In this document: positions 33,089 to 42,959 of the stretch, in pieces | Position numbering within the stretch: position 1 is the first letter of the stretch | How the letters are laid out: the number at the start of each line of letters is the position of its first letter | Assembly (NCBI GenBank): GCA_024280885.1 | Contig: JAJRPF010000048.1 | Coordinates: forward strand, 434,001-498,000 | Direction: 5' to 3' | Origin: Planctomycetota bacterium | GTDB lineage: Bacteria; Planctomycetota; JAJSAM01; JAJVHW01 | DNA length: 64,000 bases | The notes under the pieces: model-generated | Told to the model about the DNA's origin: nothing | Seen by the model: the letters and a program-made list of their open reading frames with translations, nothing else | The model's database searches: none | Made by a program: the position numbers and the translations under genes

Positions 33089-34656
33089 TGCTGCATCTCG
33101 ATGCCTTCGCCTCCATCGCGTTGGACCTGACCGCGTCGTTCGCGAGTCAGGATCGCTACCGGCGCCTGCTCGAAGCGGTGCGTCGCGCCGTCCCGGCCGA
33201 CGCGGCGTGCTTGATGCGCGTCGATGGCGATGCGCTGGTGCCGCTCGCCGCGCACGGGCTCGCGCCCGAGGCGCTCGGGCGCCGCTATCGACTGACGGAG
33301 CACCCGCGGCTCGACGTCATCAGTCGCTCGGACACGCCGGTTCTCTTCCCGCCCGACAGTCCGCTTCCGGACCCCTTCGACGGGCTCGTCGAGGACGATC
33401 CCGACGCGCTGGAACACATCCACGCGTGCATGGGCTGTCCGTTGCACGTCGACGGCGAATTGATCGGCGTGCTGACGGTGGACGCACTCGATCCGCACGC
33501 ATTCGACGAGGTTGACATCGAGGCGCTCTCTGCCCTCGGAGCGCTCGCCGGCGCCGCGATGCGGACGACGCATTTGATCGAGGCGCTGGAAGAGTCATCC
33601 CGCCGTCTTGGATTGGTCGCGCGCGATCTTGTGCGTGCGGCGAGCGAGCGCGGGGGCGGGTTGATCGGCACGAGCGCGGCGATGGAGCGCGTCCGGCAGG
33701 AGATCGCTCTGGTTGCGCGCACCGACATGCCGGTGCTGATCACCGGCGAGACCGGAACTGGCAAGGAACTCGTCGCTCGCGCCATCCATGCGGGGTCGGG
33801 GCGCGCGGACGAACCGCTCATCTACGTCAACTGCGCGGCGCTCCCGGAGTCGGTCGCCGAGAGCGAGCTCTTCGGGCATGTGCGCGGCGCGTTCACGGGT
33901 GCCGAGCGCGACCGGCCCGGGAAGTTCGAAGTCGCCGACGGGGGCACCCTTCTCCTCGACGAGGTTGGTGAACTCCCACTCTCGATCCAGGCGAAGCTCC
34001 TGCGCGCGTTGCAGGAGGGCGAGATCCAGCGCGTCGGCGCCGATCGCGTGCTGCGCGTCGATGTGCGTGTGCTGGCGGCGACAAACCGCGACCTCGAACG
34101 CGAGGTGGCCGCCGGCCGGATCCGCGCCGATCTCTACCACCGACTCAACGTCTACCCGTTGCATTCGCCGCCGCTGCGCGAGCGCGTGACCGACATTGCG
34201 CTTCTCGCCGGTCACTTCTGCGATCGCGCCCGTGCGCGACTCGGACTCGGACCGGTGCGACTGGACGCGACTGCGCGTGCTAGGCTCGCGGCCTATGCGT
34301 GGCCGGGGAACGTCCGCGAACTCGAGAATGTCGTCTCGCGCGCGGTCTTGCGGGCGTCGGCGGGTGTGATGCGTGGCGACGCGGTCGTGCTCTCGTCGAA
34401 TGATCTCGGCCGCGACTTCCACGTCGACGAGCCGCAGGTGATCGCGGCCGAAGGGGCGCATGTCGACGTGCGCGGCGAGATGCCAGACGCGACCGCCGCC
34501 GCCACATCGCTGACCGATCGCGTGGACGCGTTCCGGCGCCGCGAGATTCGGCGCGCGGTAGACGCCGCAGGGGGGAATTGGTCCGCCGCCGCGCGCGCGC
34601 TCGGCATGCATCGCAGCAATCTGCATCATCTCGCCACGCGCCTCGGACTCCGTTGA
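33088..34656 (+). CDS. norR: NO-responsive sigma-54 activator NorR
   Basis: A 522-residue enhancer-binding protein with an N-terminal GAF domain (about 20-165, the iron-nitrosyl sensor in known NorR). The AAA+ domain has Walker A GETGTGKE, GAFTGA and Walker B LLLDEVGE, and a Fis-type helix-turn-helix is at the end (NWSAAARALGMHRSNLHHLA). Length and domain order fit NorR, and it is divergent from the two NO-detoxification genes it would control. The ATG is embedded in an inverted repeat, consistent with autoregulation. Confidence 0.92.
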   Translation: MLHLDAFASIALDLTASFASQDRYRRLLEAVRRAVPADAACLMRVDGDALVPLAAHGLAPEALGRRYRLTEHPRLDVISRSDTPVLFPPDSPLPDPFDGLVEDDPDALEHIHACMGCPLHVDGELIGVLTVDALDPHAFDEVDIEALSALGALAGAAMRTTHLIEALEESSRRLGLVARDLVRAASERGGGLIGTSAAMERVRQEIALVARTDMPVLITGETGTGKELVARAIHAGSGRADEPLIYVNCAALPESVAESELFGHVRGAFTGAERDRPGKFEVADGGTLLLDEVGELPLSIQAKLLRALQEGEIQRVGADRVLRVDVRVLAATNRDLEREVAAGRIRADLYHRLNVYPLHSPPLRERVTDIALLAGHFCDRARARLGLGPVRLDATARARLAAYAWPGNVRELENVVSRAVLRASAGVMRGDAVVLSSNDLGRDFHVDEPQVIAAEGAHVDVRGEMPDATAAATSLTDRVDAFRRREIRRAVDAAGGNWSAAARALGMHRSNLHHLATRLGLR

Positions 34657-34718
34657 ACGCCCGCACGGGTCGGGCCGCGCCACGGCGCGCCGTCGCATGG
34701 AGTTGGCGACACGCTCCA

Positions 34719-35669
34719 ATGCTGGTCGCCGTCGTCGGGATGACGGCGCTCGCTTTGGAGTGGACGGTGCGTGACGGCGTGGCTCCACTCGCTGTCTTCT
34801 ACTACGCGCTGCCGATGCCGGTCGTCGCGGCAGCCCTGCTCGTTGGGCTCGCGCTTGCGCTGGTCCGTGAGCGACGGGCCGAGCTGATCGCGTGCGGCGT
34901 GCTGCTGGCTGCGTGCATCGCGACACATCGGACAACGGCGTTCGTGATCGCTGCGCCCGCGCGAGCGCCCGTCACGCGATCCATAAGCGGCCTGCTCTGG
35001 AACACGTGGAGAGCACGCCCCGGTCTCGCCGAGATGATCCGGGAGATCCGCCTGCAGGACCCGGATCTATTCGTCCTTGTCGAACCGCCGGTCGACGCGC
35101 ACAAAGACCCGCTGGTGCGGCTGCGTGAGCTGATGCCCGAGTACCGTTTCGCATTCGTCGGGCGGCGCTTCGTCATCGCCGCCCGCGGCCGCGTCGGCAA
35201 GCCAAGCGACCGTCCCTTGGACGGTGGCAGCGCAGCGACGGTCACGCTCACGATCCACGACATCGAGGTGCGCGTACTCTGCGTGGACGTCGGCTCCTCT
35301 CCCTTGCGAGGGCGACGCGGCCCCCTCCGACAGATCGCCGAACTCGCCGCGCCACTCGTTGCCATCCCGGCGCTCGTGCTCGGGGATTTCAACACCCCGA
35401 GGCGCTCGGTCCACTTCGAGGATCTCCGCTCCGCGTGGACGCATGCGTTCGAAGCCGCCGGTTCCGGCTATGACGCCACATGGCCCGAGCCCGTCCCCGT
35501 GCTTTCGATCGACCACGTCTGGGGCAGCGCGGGTCTCAAGTTCACCGACTGCCGCATCGTGCCGACGAAGCTCTCCGACCATCGTCTGGTCGTCTTCGAC
35601 TTCGTCCCCTTGACGGCGTCAGGCGCGGACGAAACCGACGATCAGACCGATCGCTCCGGTGATCGCTGA
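34719..35669 (+). CDS. Endonuclease/exonuclease/phosphatase-family membrane protein
   Basis: A 316-residue protein with two N-terminal transmembrane segments (MLVAVVGMTALALEWTV and YYALPMPVVAAALLVGLALALV). A C-terminal EEP-fold domain follows, with the key segments LVLGDFNTP, SIDHVWGS and LSDHRLVVFDF, the catalytic Asp/Asn and His pair. The catalytic domain would face the outside or periplasm, so it may act on phosphodiesters or phospholipids; the substrate is unknown. The start is uncertain: ATG 34719, or TTG 34653, which would overlap the norR stop. The 3' end overlaps the FUN14-like gene by 51 bases. Confidence 0.75.
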   Translation: MLVAVVGMTALALEWTVRDGVAPLAVFYYALPMPVVAAALLVGLALALVRERRAELIACGVLLAACIATHRTTAFVIAAPARAPVTRSISGLLWNTWRARPGLAEMIREIRLQDPDLFVLVEPPVDAHKDPLVRLRELMPEYRFAFVGRRFVIAARGRVGKPSDRPLDGGSAATVTLTIHDIEVRVLCVDVGSSPLRGRRGPLRQIAELAAPLVAIPALVLGDFNTPRRSVHFEDLRSAWTHAFEAAGSGYDATWPEPVPVLSIDHVWGSAGLKFTDCRIVPTKLSDHRLVVFDFVPLTASGADETDDQTDRSGDR

Positions 35670-36149
35670 GACGGTGTACTCCGAGAGCGTCTCCAGCACG
35701 TGGTCGCTCTTCTCCCGCGCACGCTCGGCGAGACCTGTCGCGGACTCGCGCACACCGGACCAATCCGCATCGTAGACACCGCTGAGGTGCAACCCGACGA
35801 GCACCATGACGGCAACCCCCGTCACGAATACGGCCGCCCGCAGCGACTTGCGCAGCGCCGTCCCGACGCAGAAGAGCAGCACGAACGCCAGCGCGCCGCG
35901 CCACAGGTAGTCACCCCACTCGGCGGCCGCTTGCCGCGTCGCATCCACCGGGTCCGCGTCGCGTGCGCCCGCGACCAATCCCGTGCGAAGACCGTCCGCG
36001 ACGTCGCCGGCACTCGACACGTCGCCACCGGTCGCAGCGTAGACCGCGAGCCCGATGCCCGCCGCCCCCGCCGTCACGGCGACGCCAAGCAGCCCCTTCT
36101 GCCATCCGGCAAGCGGCGGAGTGTTCGGCGGTGATTTCGGTGTTGCCAT
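35619..36149 (-). CDS. FUN14-family-like membrane protein
   Basis: A 176-residue membrane protein. Hydrophobic segments are at about 20-40, 82-97, 100-120 and near the C-terminus (SAITGAIGLIVGFV). The central part ALRKSLRAAVFVTGVAVMVLVGLHLSGVYDADW matches the FUN14 domain layout, a small membrane domain of unknown bacterial function. It is convergent and overlapping with the EEP-family gene and divergent from the sigma-fusion gene. Confidence 0.6.
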   Translation of the reverse strand: MATPKSPPNTPPLAGWQKGLLGVAVTAGAAGIGLAVYAATGGDVSSAGDVADGLRTGLVAGARDADPVDATRQAAAEWGDYLWRGALAFVLLFCVGTALRKSLRAAVFVTGVAVMVLVGLHLSGVYDADWSGVRESATGLAERAREKSDHVLETLSEYTVSAITGAIGLIVGFVRA

Positions 36150-36278
36150 GGCGTGTTTCCGTCCCGAAGGAGGATCGCCGATCGGGATACGCACAGCCAG
36201 AGACGCCCGACGTCCCGTGTCTTGCGAAACCTCCTGAACCCTCTCGGGGGCGGGGCTCCGTCTAGGATAGTGGAGACG

Positions 36279-39200
36279 ATGGAAGAGACCGGACGCCCGC
36301 TGGACCCTCAGGAACTGCTCTCGCACAGAGAGTGGATACGGGGCCTTGCGCGCCGGTTGGTCGGTGACGAACACACCGCCGAGGACGTGGTGCAGGACAC
36401 GATGGCGACTGCGCTCACGCGGCGACCGCCGGTGCTGCGCTCGTTGCGCGGGTGGCTCGGTACGGTGGCGCGGAGTCGCGCAATCGATCGGCGACGGTCG
36501 GACTCGGCGCGCGCCGCACGCGAGCAGCTCACGCGCCCGAGCGTGGCGCCCTCGACAGCCGATCTCGTTGCGCGTGCCGATGCGCAGCGGGCTGTTGCGG
36601 CGGCCGTGATGGAGCTCGCCGAGCCCTATCGCACGACCGTGCTCTTGCGGCACTTCGAGGAGCTGACGCCGACGCAGATCGGTGAGCGAACCTGCGTGCC
36701 CCGCGAGACCGTCAAGACACGCCTGCGACGCGCGAACGTCATGCTGCGCGAGAAACTCGATGCGGAGTTCGGCGGGGAACGCGATCGTTGGCGAGCGGCG
36801 CTCGTCCCTCTGCTGCTCGGCCCGCCCGCGGCCCCTCTTCCCGATCCGTCTCCTGCCCGACCCGGTATCCCGACGGCGACCGCCACAACGGTTGCCGTCA
36901 CCACAGTAGGAGCCCTCCTCATGTCCGCCAAGATCAAGGTCGCTCTGCTCGCTGCCGCGGTGTTGTTGCTCCTCGCGGGTGGGGTGGCGGTGACGGTCCT
37001 GCAGGACGACCCAGGAGAGGCTGCGCCCGCGCCGGGGCCAACTCCTGTTGCCACGCATGTGGCGGACGAAGTTGACGCCGAACTCGATGTCGCGACCGAG
37101 CCCCGAACGCTCGTCGGTCGTGTGCGGCGTCGCTCCGACGGCGCGCCCGTCACGAACGTCTCGGTCTCGATTCGGCCGAGGCGAGGTCGCGCCGTGCATG
37201 CGCGCACCGCAAGCGACGGCAGCTTCACGCTTGAGACGCCCGGGGGAGTCGTGGGGAGGGTTACGGTCGCCGCCGTCGGATACGCGCAGGAGACAGTGTC
37301 ACTGCCGGATGCGAGCGATGACTTCGGCACGATCTGGGTCGCCGCCGGCACGCGGATCGTGATCCGCGTCGAGGATGAGGACGGCGTCCCGGTCAGCGGC
37401 GTCAGCTTGGTCGGCATGCGGTGGCGTCCGCATGGAGATCGCGCCCATGTGGACAGCTACCTGATGGGCATGACAGCCCGCAGTGACGCTGTGGTCGAGC
37501 GACGCAACGTCGTATCCGATGTGCGCGGAGAGGCGATCATCGCGGATGCACGCGCCGGGAGTTGGCACGTCGTCGCAAGCGGCCCGGATGTCGGGTCGAA
37601 GCGCTCCGAGTATGTGGCCGTGCATCCGGGAACCGCGGAGGCGCACGTGACGCTCGTCGTCGTTCCGCTCGTGTCGCTCTCGGGTCGCGTCATCGACTCG
37701 GCCGGGGCTCCGGTCCCGTCCGCTCTTATGTGCATTGAGGGCAGCGCCTCCGTCGCGGGCTTGCGTCGCACGCGTACCGACGCCGGGGGACGTTTCCAGA
37801 TCGACGGGCTCCCGGCGGGGACGCTGTCGGTCACCGTCGATCTCTGCGGCGACGGGCCCGGCACCAAGTTGGCTGTCGTGCGGGTCCCCGACGTGCGGAC
37901 GATCGAGCTCGTGCTGCCGTCCACCGGGCGTCTCGAGGGGCGCGTGACCGACGCGGATGGGGGACCCCTGCCCGGAGAGGTCGTGCGTATCGAGATTGAC
38001 GGTGCCGTGGACACGCTCACGACCGCGACGACCGACGCGGACGGTCGCTACGAGTTCGCGGCACTGCCCGAAGGGCGTGTCGCTCGTTTCCGCGTGTTCT
38101 CTTCGCAGCGCGTGCAGTTGTGGCCGCGCTTCGAGCGGGGCGAGTTGCTCACTCCGGGGCCGGATGGGACAGGCGAACCGAGCCGGCGCCGCGCGAGGAT
38201 CGTTGCCGGTGCGACCACGTCCATCGATGCCGTGCTCGTTCCCGGTGGTGTGGTCGCGGGCATCGTGACCGGGCCTGACGGCCCCCTCGCCGGTGTGCAG
38301 ATCTGGCGACACCGCAAGCCGACCCGTGCCGGTTCGAACTGGGCGGGGACGACCACCGACGACGCCGGTCGTTACCACTTCCCCCCCGACCTCCCCGGTG
38401 TCGTGGCGGTCCAGGTCCGGCATCCGGAGTTCTATCAGCCGGGACTGCCACAGGATGTGAGCGGTGCGCTTCGCGACGGCCTGGTTCCGGAGCAGTTCCT
38501 CATCCAGATCCCCGAAGCGGGTGACGTCCGGCTGGATCTGGTGGTGGTCCGCGGCGGGCGCGTTCACGGACGCGTCGAAGACGAGGGGGGCGAGCCGGTG
38601 GCCGACGCGCGTCTCTCGTTCGGCTCCGCCTACTCCGACCCGTTCGGGCGCACCGTCTCGACCGACGCGAACGGCGCATTCGTATTCGATGACGCTCGGC
38701 CCGGCACGCAGCGCTTGTTGCAGGCCGTAACGGACGACGGATCGGCCCGCGGCACGGTGAAGGTCGATGTGCTCCCGGAAGGGGTCGCGGACGCGGTGGT
38801 CGTGCGTGTGAAGCGCAGCGCAGGCGCGCCCGTGGACGGCGAGGTTCACGAGGTTGCCGGACGCGTTCTCTTCGCGTCGTCGGGGCGGCCGGTAACGGAT
38901 GCCCGGATCGTCCTGCTCCGGCGCGAGCCGGTCATCGTCAACGGCTTGCGCATGTACAAGGAGGCGTCGAACGCGCCGATCGTCGCGATCTCGGACGACG
39001 ACGGGCGGTTCCGGTGCAACGTGATCGGCGACGGACCGTTCTGGCTCGCCGCAGAGAGCGCGCTGGCAATCGAGGCGATCACACGCGTCGCTTCCGATTT
39101 CGGCGATGTGGACATCCGGGCGCTGCGCTCGCTCGCGGTCTCCGGTCACGTGCGCGAAACTGGTGGCGGACCCGCCGTTGGCGCGTCGGTCGTGGCCGTG

Positions 39201-40247
39201 CCGAAGCCTGCGGGAGCACCCGGCGTGACGATTGCTCCGTGGTTGCGGACCGAGGGATTGGCGTTTTCCACGCGCACACATCGTGACGGGAGCTTCACGA
39301 TCCGCGGCGTCCCCGAGGGGAGGTGCAAGATCATGGTCTTCCGGGTGAGTGAACTCCAGCCTCCGGCGCACGCCGCCGGTACTTCGTTCGGCCCGTTCGA
39401 GGCCGGTGCCTCTGGATTGGATCTGCGTCTCGACCGGCCGCAACGCGCCTCGTTGCGGCTGCATGTGATCTATCCCGATGGATCGCCCGTCGCGCGGGGA
39501 AAGGTGCAATACGTGCCCGAGGGCAGTTACTCATCCCGCTTCATCAACTTCGAGGAGAGTGATGGCCGCGTCACCATCCCCGGCGCCGCCGACCCGTCGT
39601 ACGTGGTCCGTGTCAGCGCCTACACCGAGCCTCGAACTGTGCGCGTATTCCGGGGCCTCGCACCCGGCGAGACCGTGCATGAACTCGTGCTGACGCCCGG
39701 TGCAACGATCGCTGGCACAGTCCTCGATGACGCAGGGGCGCCACTCGCTGGCATCCCCATGACGGCGCGTCGGCGAGGGGCCTTCGACCGCGTGTCGATG
39801 TACTCGACGCAGGCGGGGACGGATGGCACGTTCGTATTCACTGATCTCGAGAGTGGTACGTACGAGATCCAGCCGAGAGGGCCGGCCGAGGGGCGTTGGC
39901 GCCGCATGGTTGCGCTCCTTGTGGTGGACTCCGGGGCGGGCGGCGTCCAGGTGCGGACGACGATCGAGGGGCGTGTCCGCGGGGTGGTCGTCGACTCGGA
40001 CGGCGCGCCTGTCTCCGGGCTGAGGATCCACTTTTACCGTCCGCCCGAGGCCGTGTCGTGGGGCACGGTGCCGCAGACGATCACAGACGACGCGGGGCGC
40101 TTCGCGATGACCGGTCTCGATCCGGCCGGGCAGTGGGATGTCGAACCGCAGGTGGACGTTCGCAACGGTCGGTCGCGCTACGACTTGCGCACCAAGGTCC
40201 GGGTCGGCGACCTCGACGTCCGGATCGTCGTCCCGGCGAAGGACTGA
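36279..40247 (+). CDS. ECF sigma factor fused to a membrane helix and carboxypeptidase-regulatory-like repeats
   Basis: A 1322-residue fusion. Residues ~10-75 are sigma region 2 (HREWIRGLARRL, EDVVQDTMATAL, RGWLGTVARSRAIDRRR). Residues ~110-165 are sigma region 4 (EPYRTTVLLRHFEELTPTQIGERTCVPRETVKTRLRRA). A Pro-rich linker leads to a transmembrane helix at about 216-238. The rest is a long series of carboxypeptidase-regulatory-like beta domains (repeated G-V-x-G and D-x-G-x-F/Y-x-F patterns). The sigma part would be cytoplasmic and the repeats outside. An AGGAG eight bases before an internal ATG (36921, residue 215) could allow separate production of the membrane-repeat part. Such fusions occur in planctomycetes. 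Confidence 0.85.
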   Translation: MEETGRPLDPQELLSHREWIRGLARRLVGDEHTAEDVVQDTMATALTRRPPVLRSLRGWLGTVARSRAIDRRRSDSARAAREQLTRPSVAPSTADLVARADAQRAVAAAVMELAEPYRTTVLLRHFEELTPTQIGERTCVPRETVKTRLRRANVMLREKLDAEFGGERDRWRAALVPLLLGPPAAPLPDPSPARPGIPTATATTVAVTTVGALLMSAKIKVALLAAAVLLLLAGGVAVTVLQDDPGEAAPAPGPTPVATHVADEVDAELDVATEPRTLVGRVRRRSDGAPVTNVSVSIRPRRGRAVHARTASDGSFTLETPGGVVGRVTVAAVGYAQETVSLPDASDDFGTIWVAAGTRIVIRVEDEDGVPVSGVSLVGMRWRPHGDRAHVDSYLMGMTARSDAVVERRNVVSDVRGEAIIADARAGSWHVVASGPDVGSKRSEYVAVHPGTAEAHVTLVVVPLVSLSGRVIDSAGAPVPSALMCIEGSASVAGLRRTRTDAGGRFQIDGLPAGTLSVTVDLCGDGPGTKLAVVRVPDVRTIELVLPSTGRLEGRVTDADGGPLPGEVVRIEIDGAVDTLTTATTDADGRYEFAALPEGRVARFRVFSSQRVQLWPRFERGELLTPGPDGTGEPSRRRARIVAGATTSIDAVLVPGGVVAGIVTGPDGPLAGVQIWRHRKPTRAGSNWAGTTTDDAGRYHFPPDLPGVVAVQVRHPEFYQPGLPQDVSGALRDGLVPEQFLIQIPEAGDVRLDLVVVRGGRVHGRVEDEGGEPVADARLSFGSAYSDPFGRTVSTDANGAFVFDDARPGTQRLLQAVTDDGSARGTVKVDVLPEGVADAVVVRVKRSAGAPVDGEVHEVAGRVLFASSGRPVTDARIVLLRREPVIVNGLRMYKEASNAPIVAISDDDGRFRCNVIGDGPFWLAAESALAIEAITRVASDFGDVDIRALRSLAVSGHVRETGGGPAVGASVVAVPKPAGAPGVTIAPWLRTEGLAFSTRTHRDGSFTIRGVPEGRCKIMVFRVSELQPPAHAAGTSFGPFEAGASGLDLRLDRPQRASLRLHVIYPDGSPVARGKVQYVPEGSYSSRFINFEESDGRVTIPGAADPSYVVRVSAYTEPRTVRVFRGLAPGETVHELVLTPGATIAGTVLDDAGAPLAGIPMTARRRGAFDRVSMYSTQAGTDGTFVFTDLESGTYEIQPRGPAEGRWRRMVALLVVDSGAGGVQVRTTIEGRVRGVVVDSDGAPVSGLRIHFYRPPEAVSWGTVPQTITDDAGRFAMTGLDPAGQWDVEPQVDVRNGRSRYDLRTKVRVGDLDVRIVVPAKD

Positions 40248-40500
40248 GAGGCTGTGAAGGAATCCCCGTGGATGCCGGACGCGTCCGGGTGGGTCGGCGG
40301 TCGTGGCCGGCAGGCGATGTGACTTTGGCGAGTCTCCGAGTCTGCAGGCCGCGGCCGACGGCCCGCCCGGGCGCGGTGGAGGGTTCGCGCACCGATCGCC
40401 TATCTCTCTGTCACCGGCGCCGCGGAGATTTCTTCACAGTCTCTGGGATCGTCCGCTGTCTGGGTGGTACGTTTCGCGTTGCCTGCGGGCGCGAAACCTC

Positions 40501-42369
40501 ATGCCTCCCACCATCGCTGTTGTCGAAGCCACTGCTCGGGTCGCGGGCGACTCCGTGCCGTCGTTCGCGGCGTCTGCTGTGGGGCTCGCGGACGCCGTGC
40601 GCGCGCTCTGGGAGCGCGAGACCGGAGTGGCGGCTGTCGGGACGGCTGCGGTGGCGGACGAGTGGCATTCATCCGTCGATGGCGAGTGCGACGGAGAGAC
40701 GGTTCTGATTCTCCGGCGGTTGCTCGACGCACGTCTGTCCGGCGACATCGTCATCGCGTTGATCCGCGATCTGGACGGCGGCGACGGTATCGCGTTCCCC
40801 TCCGTCACGGCGGCGGTGCGTGCGGTGCGCGATGCTGTGCTGCCGGTTGGCGTCGGGCCGCCGGACGAGTCCGGTCATGCGCGCGCATGGCTGCGCGAGA
40901 GTGCCGCCGAGGCTCGCCGAGCGGTGGTCGTCTCCGGCGCGCTCGTCGTCGTGATCGAAGAGCCTGCGAAGCCGCACACAACGCCACCGCGGTCGGGGGA
41001 TCTCGCGTGCGGGCTCTTCCTGGTCGAGGGGGCCACGCCGGACGATGTGCTCCGCCAACTGGACGTGTTGGCGGCATTCGCTGGTGACGCGGTGTCCGTG
41101 CACGCGCAGGCCCGATCGTGGTGGCGCGCGCATCCCCCTGTCGGTGGCGCACTCACGGCGTCGATCGTGGCGCGCGACGCCGTGGATCTTGGCGAACGGA
41201 TCGACGAGGTGCGCAAGATCGTGCGTCGGGCGCATCCCCTCGGAGCGCTGCACGTTCATCGCGCGCGGGCCCGCGTCCACTTCTCGGAGCGGCCGCTCGC
41301 CCGCGACGGAGAGCTCTGCTTCGTCTATCCCGGGTCGGGCTGCCACTACCAGGGGATGGGCCGCGAGTTGTCGGTCCACTTCGCCGACGTGATGGTGGGC
41401 GACGACGTGCGGACCGATAGCTTCCGTCCACATGTTCACCCCGCGCGCTTCTGGGTGGACGAGGCGCCTGCCGGAGTCGAGAGCGACCTACGGCCCCACA
41501 TTCAGGGGCAGGTTGCGCTGGGTGCGTTCGTCTCCGACGTCGTGCGCACGTTCGGTCTGCGTCCGCGCGCGTTCATGGGCTACTCGTTGGGCGAGACGGC
41601 GTCGCTCTTCAGCAGCGGGGCTTGGGTGGCCCGACGCGAGATGATGCAGCGCGTCAGCGACTCGGATCTCTTCACGAGTCGCATGTGTGGCGTGTGCGAA
41701 TCCGTGCGCGAGACGTGGGGCCTCGGCCCGGACGACGCGGTGGACTGGGTGATGGGCGTCGTCGCGCGCCCGGCTGCCGCGGTACGCGAGGCGTTCGCTC
41801 ATGAAGAGCGCGCGTACCTGCTCATCGTCAACACCGATCGCGAGTGCGTGGTGGGGGGCGACCGCGCGGCGATCGACCGTGCTCTCGCAAGACTCCGCAC
41901 GCGCATGCTCGCGATCGAGGGCGTCACCACGGTTCACTGCGAGGTCGCCGAGCGCGACGCGGTTCCCTATCACGCGTTGCACGTCTTCGACGATGCGGGG
42001 CCGCCGCGCGATGGAACACGCGTCTACTCCTGCGGATGGGGGCGCGCGTATGACGTCACGCGCACGAGCGGCGCCGATTCGATCCTCCACAATGCGACGA
42101 GAGGCTTCGACTACCCGAAGACCGTGCGGCAGGCCTACGCCGACGGCGCGCGCATCTTCCTCGAGATGGGACCCGGCAACTCGTGTACGCGCATGATCCG
42201 GCAGATCCTGCGCGACCAGCCACATCGCGCAGCCGCCGTCTGCATCGCGGGACGCTCCGAGATGGAGTCGCTTCTCTGCGCGCTCGGAGCGGCCGCGGCC
42301 GAGGGCGTGACGCCGGATCTTGAGCGGATCTATGGCGCGGGCGGGTCCCGGCGGGGCGAGCGCATTTGA
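40501..42369 (+). CDS. PfaB-like acyltransferase-domain protein (orphan)
   Basis: A 622-residue protein. The C-terminal ~330 residues are a malonyl-CoA:ACP transacylase-type domain: FVYPGSGCHYQGMGREL, nucleophile Ser362 in GYSLGETASLFSSGAW, and a His in VPYHALHVF. The N-terminal ~270 residues are poorly conserved and resemble the degenerate ketosynthase part of PfaB in polyunsaturated fatty acid or secondary lipid synthases. No ketosynthase, ACP or other Pfa gene is nearby, so it is an orphan subunit or works with a synthase elsewhere. The start is uncertain: ATG 40501 lacks a clear ribosome-binding site, and the frame is open to 40303. Confidence 0.75.
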   Translation: MPPTIAVVEATARVAGDSVPSFAASAVGLADAVRALWERETGVAAVGTAAVADEWHSSVDGECDGETVLILRRLLDARLSGDIVIALIRDLDGGDGIAFPSVTAAVRAVRDAVLPVGVGPPDESGHARAWLRESAAEARRAVVVSGALVVVIEEPAKPHTTPPRSGDLACGLFLVEGATPDDVLRQLDVLAAFAGDAVSVHAQARSWWRAHPPVGGALTASIVARDAVDLGERIDEVRKIVRRAHPLGALHVHRARARVHFSERPLARDGELCFVYPGSGCHYQGMGRELSVHFADVMVGDDVRTDSFRPHVHPARFWVDEAPAGVESDLRPHIQGQVALGAFVSDVVRTFGLRPRAFMGYSLGETASLFSSGAWVARREMMQRVSDSDLFTSRMCGVCESVRETWGLGPDDAVDWVMGVVARPAAAVREAFAHEERAYLLIVNTDRECVVGGDRAAIDRALARLRTRMLAIEGVTTVHCEVAERDAVPYHALHVFDDAGPPRDGTRVYSCGWGRAYDVTRTSGADSILHNATRGFDYPKTVRQAYADGARIFLEMGPGNSCTRMIRQILRDQPHRAAAVCIAGRSEMESLLCALGAAAAEGVTPDLERIYGAGGSRRGERI

Positions 42370-42941
42370 CGGCGTGGATCGTCGCGGGCTGCGTCCTCGT
42401 CGCCCTGCTCGGCGCGCTCGTGTTCGCGATGCGGAACCGCTACGCGCGCGTCTTCACCGATCGTCACCTGGAGGAGTTCTGCGAGAAGCTCGAAGCTGTT
42501 CGCGACGCTGCGTGCGCGCGCGCCGAGTCCGATGACGAGTGCGAACCGGCGAGCCCAGAGGCGGTGCTCGCCGATCCTCGCAACGCACAGACGGAGGGCG
42601 GCATGCGGCTCAGCTATACGACGCGCCGGGACCCGGCGCGACCGGGGAAGTTGCAGCACCATCTCTCAATGAGCCATGAGCACAAGCTGCCCGCCGAGTC
42701 GTTCGCGCGATTCTTCGCCGGTCTCGCTCTGGTCCGCTTCGGGATCGCGCCGCACGAGGTCGCCGCGCAGCGCTCGAACAACCTCGTCCTGCATCTGGCA
42801 TGGGAGATCGCCGAGACGGACACCGCTGCATTCGCCGCGACGCGCGAGGAGTTCCCCGCTCTGGAGGAACTCGAGCTGCTGCGGAAGCGGGCGAGTGAAG
42901 CCGGGCGCGCGCTCGATCTTCAGCGGGTCCGCATCGCGTAG
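42366..42941 (+). CDS. Membrane-anchored protein of unknown function
   Basis: A 191-residue protein starting with an N-terminal membrane helix (WIVAGCVLVALLGALVFAM) followed by a soluble, helical, charged domain with no recognised family. It starts at TTG 42366, which overlaps the stop of the PfaB-like gene (TTGA), so the two are probably translated together. This is the only neighbour that might be linked to the acyltransferase. Confidence 0.6.
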   Translation: MTAWIVAGCVLVALLGALVFAMRNRYARVFTDRHLEEFCEKLEAVRDAACARAESDDECEPASPEAVLADPRNAQTEGGMRLSYTTRRDPARPGKLQHHLSMSHEHKLPAESFARFFAGLALVRFGIAPHEVAAQRSNNLVLHLAWEIAETDTAAFAATREEFPALEELELLRKRASEAGRALDLQRVRIA

Positions 42942-42959
42942 ATCAAGTCGGCGCCTGCG

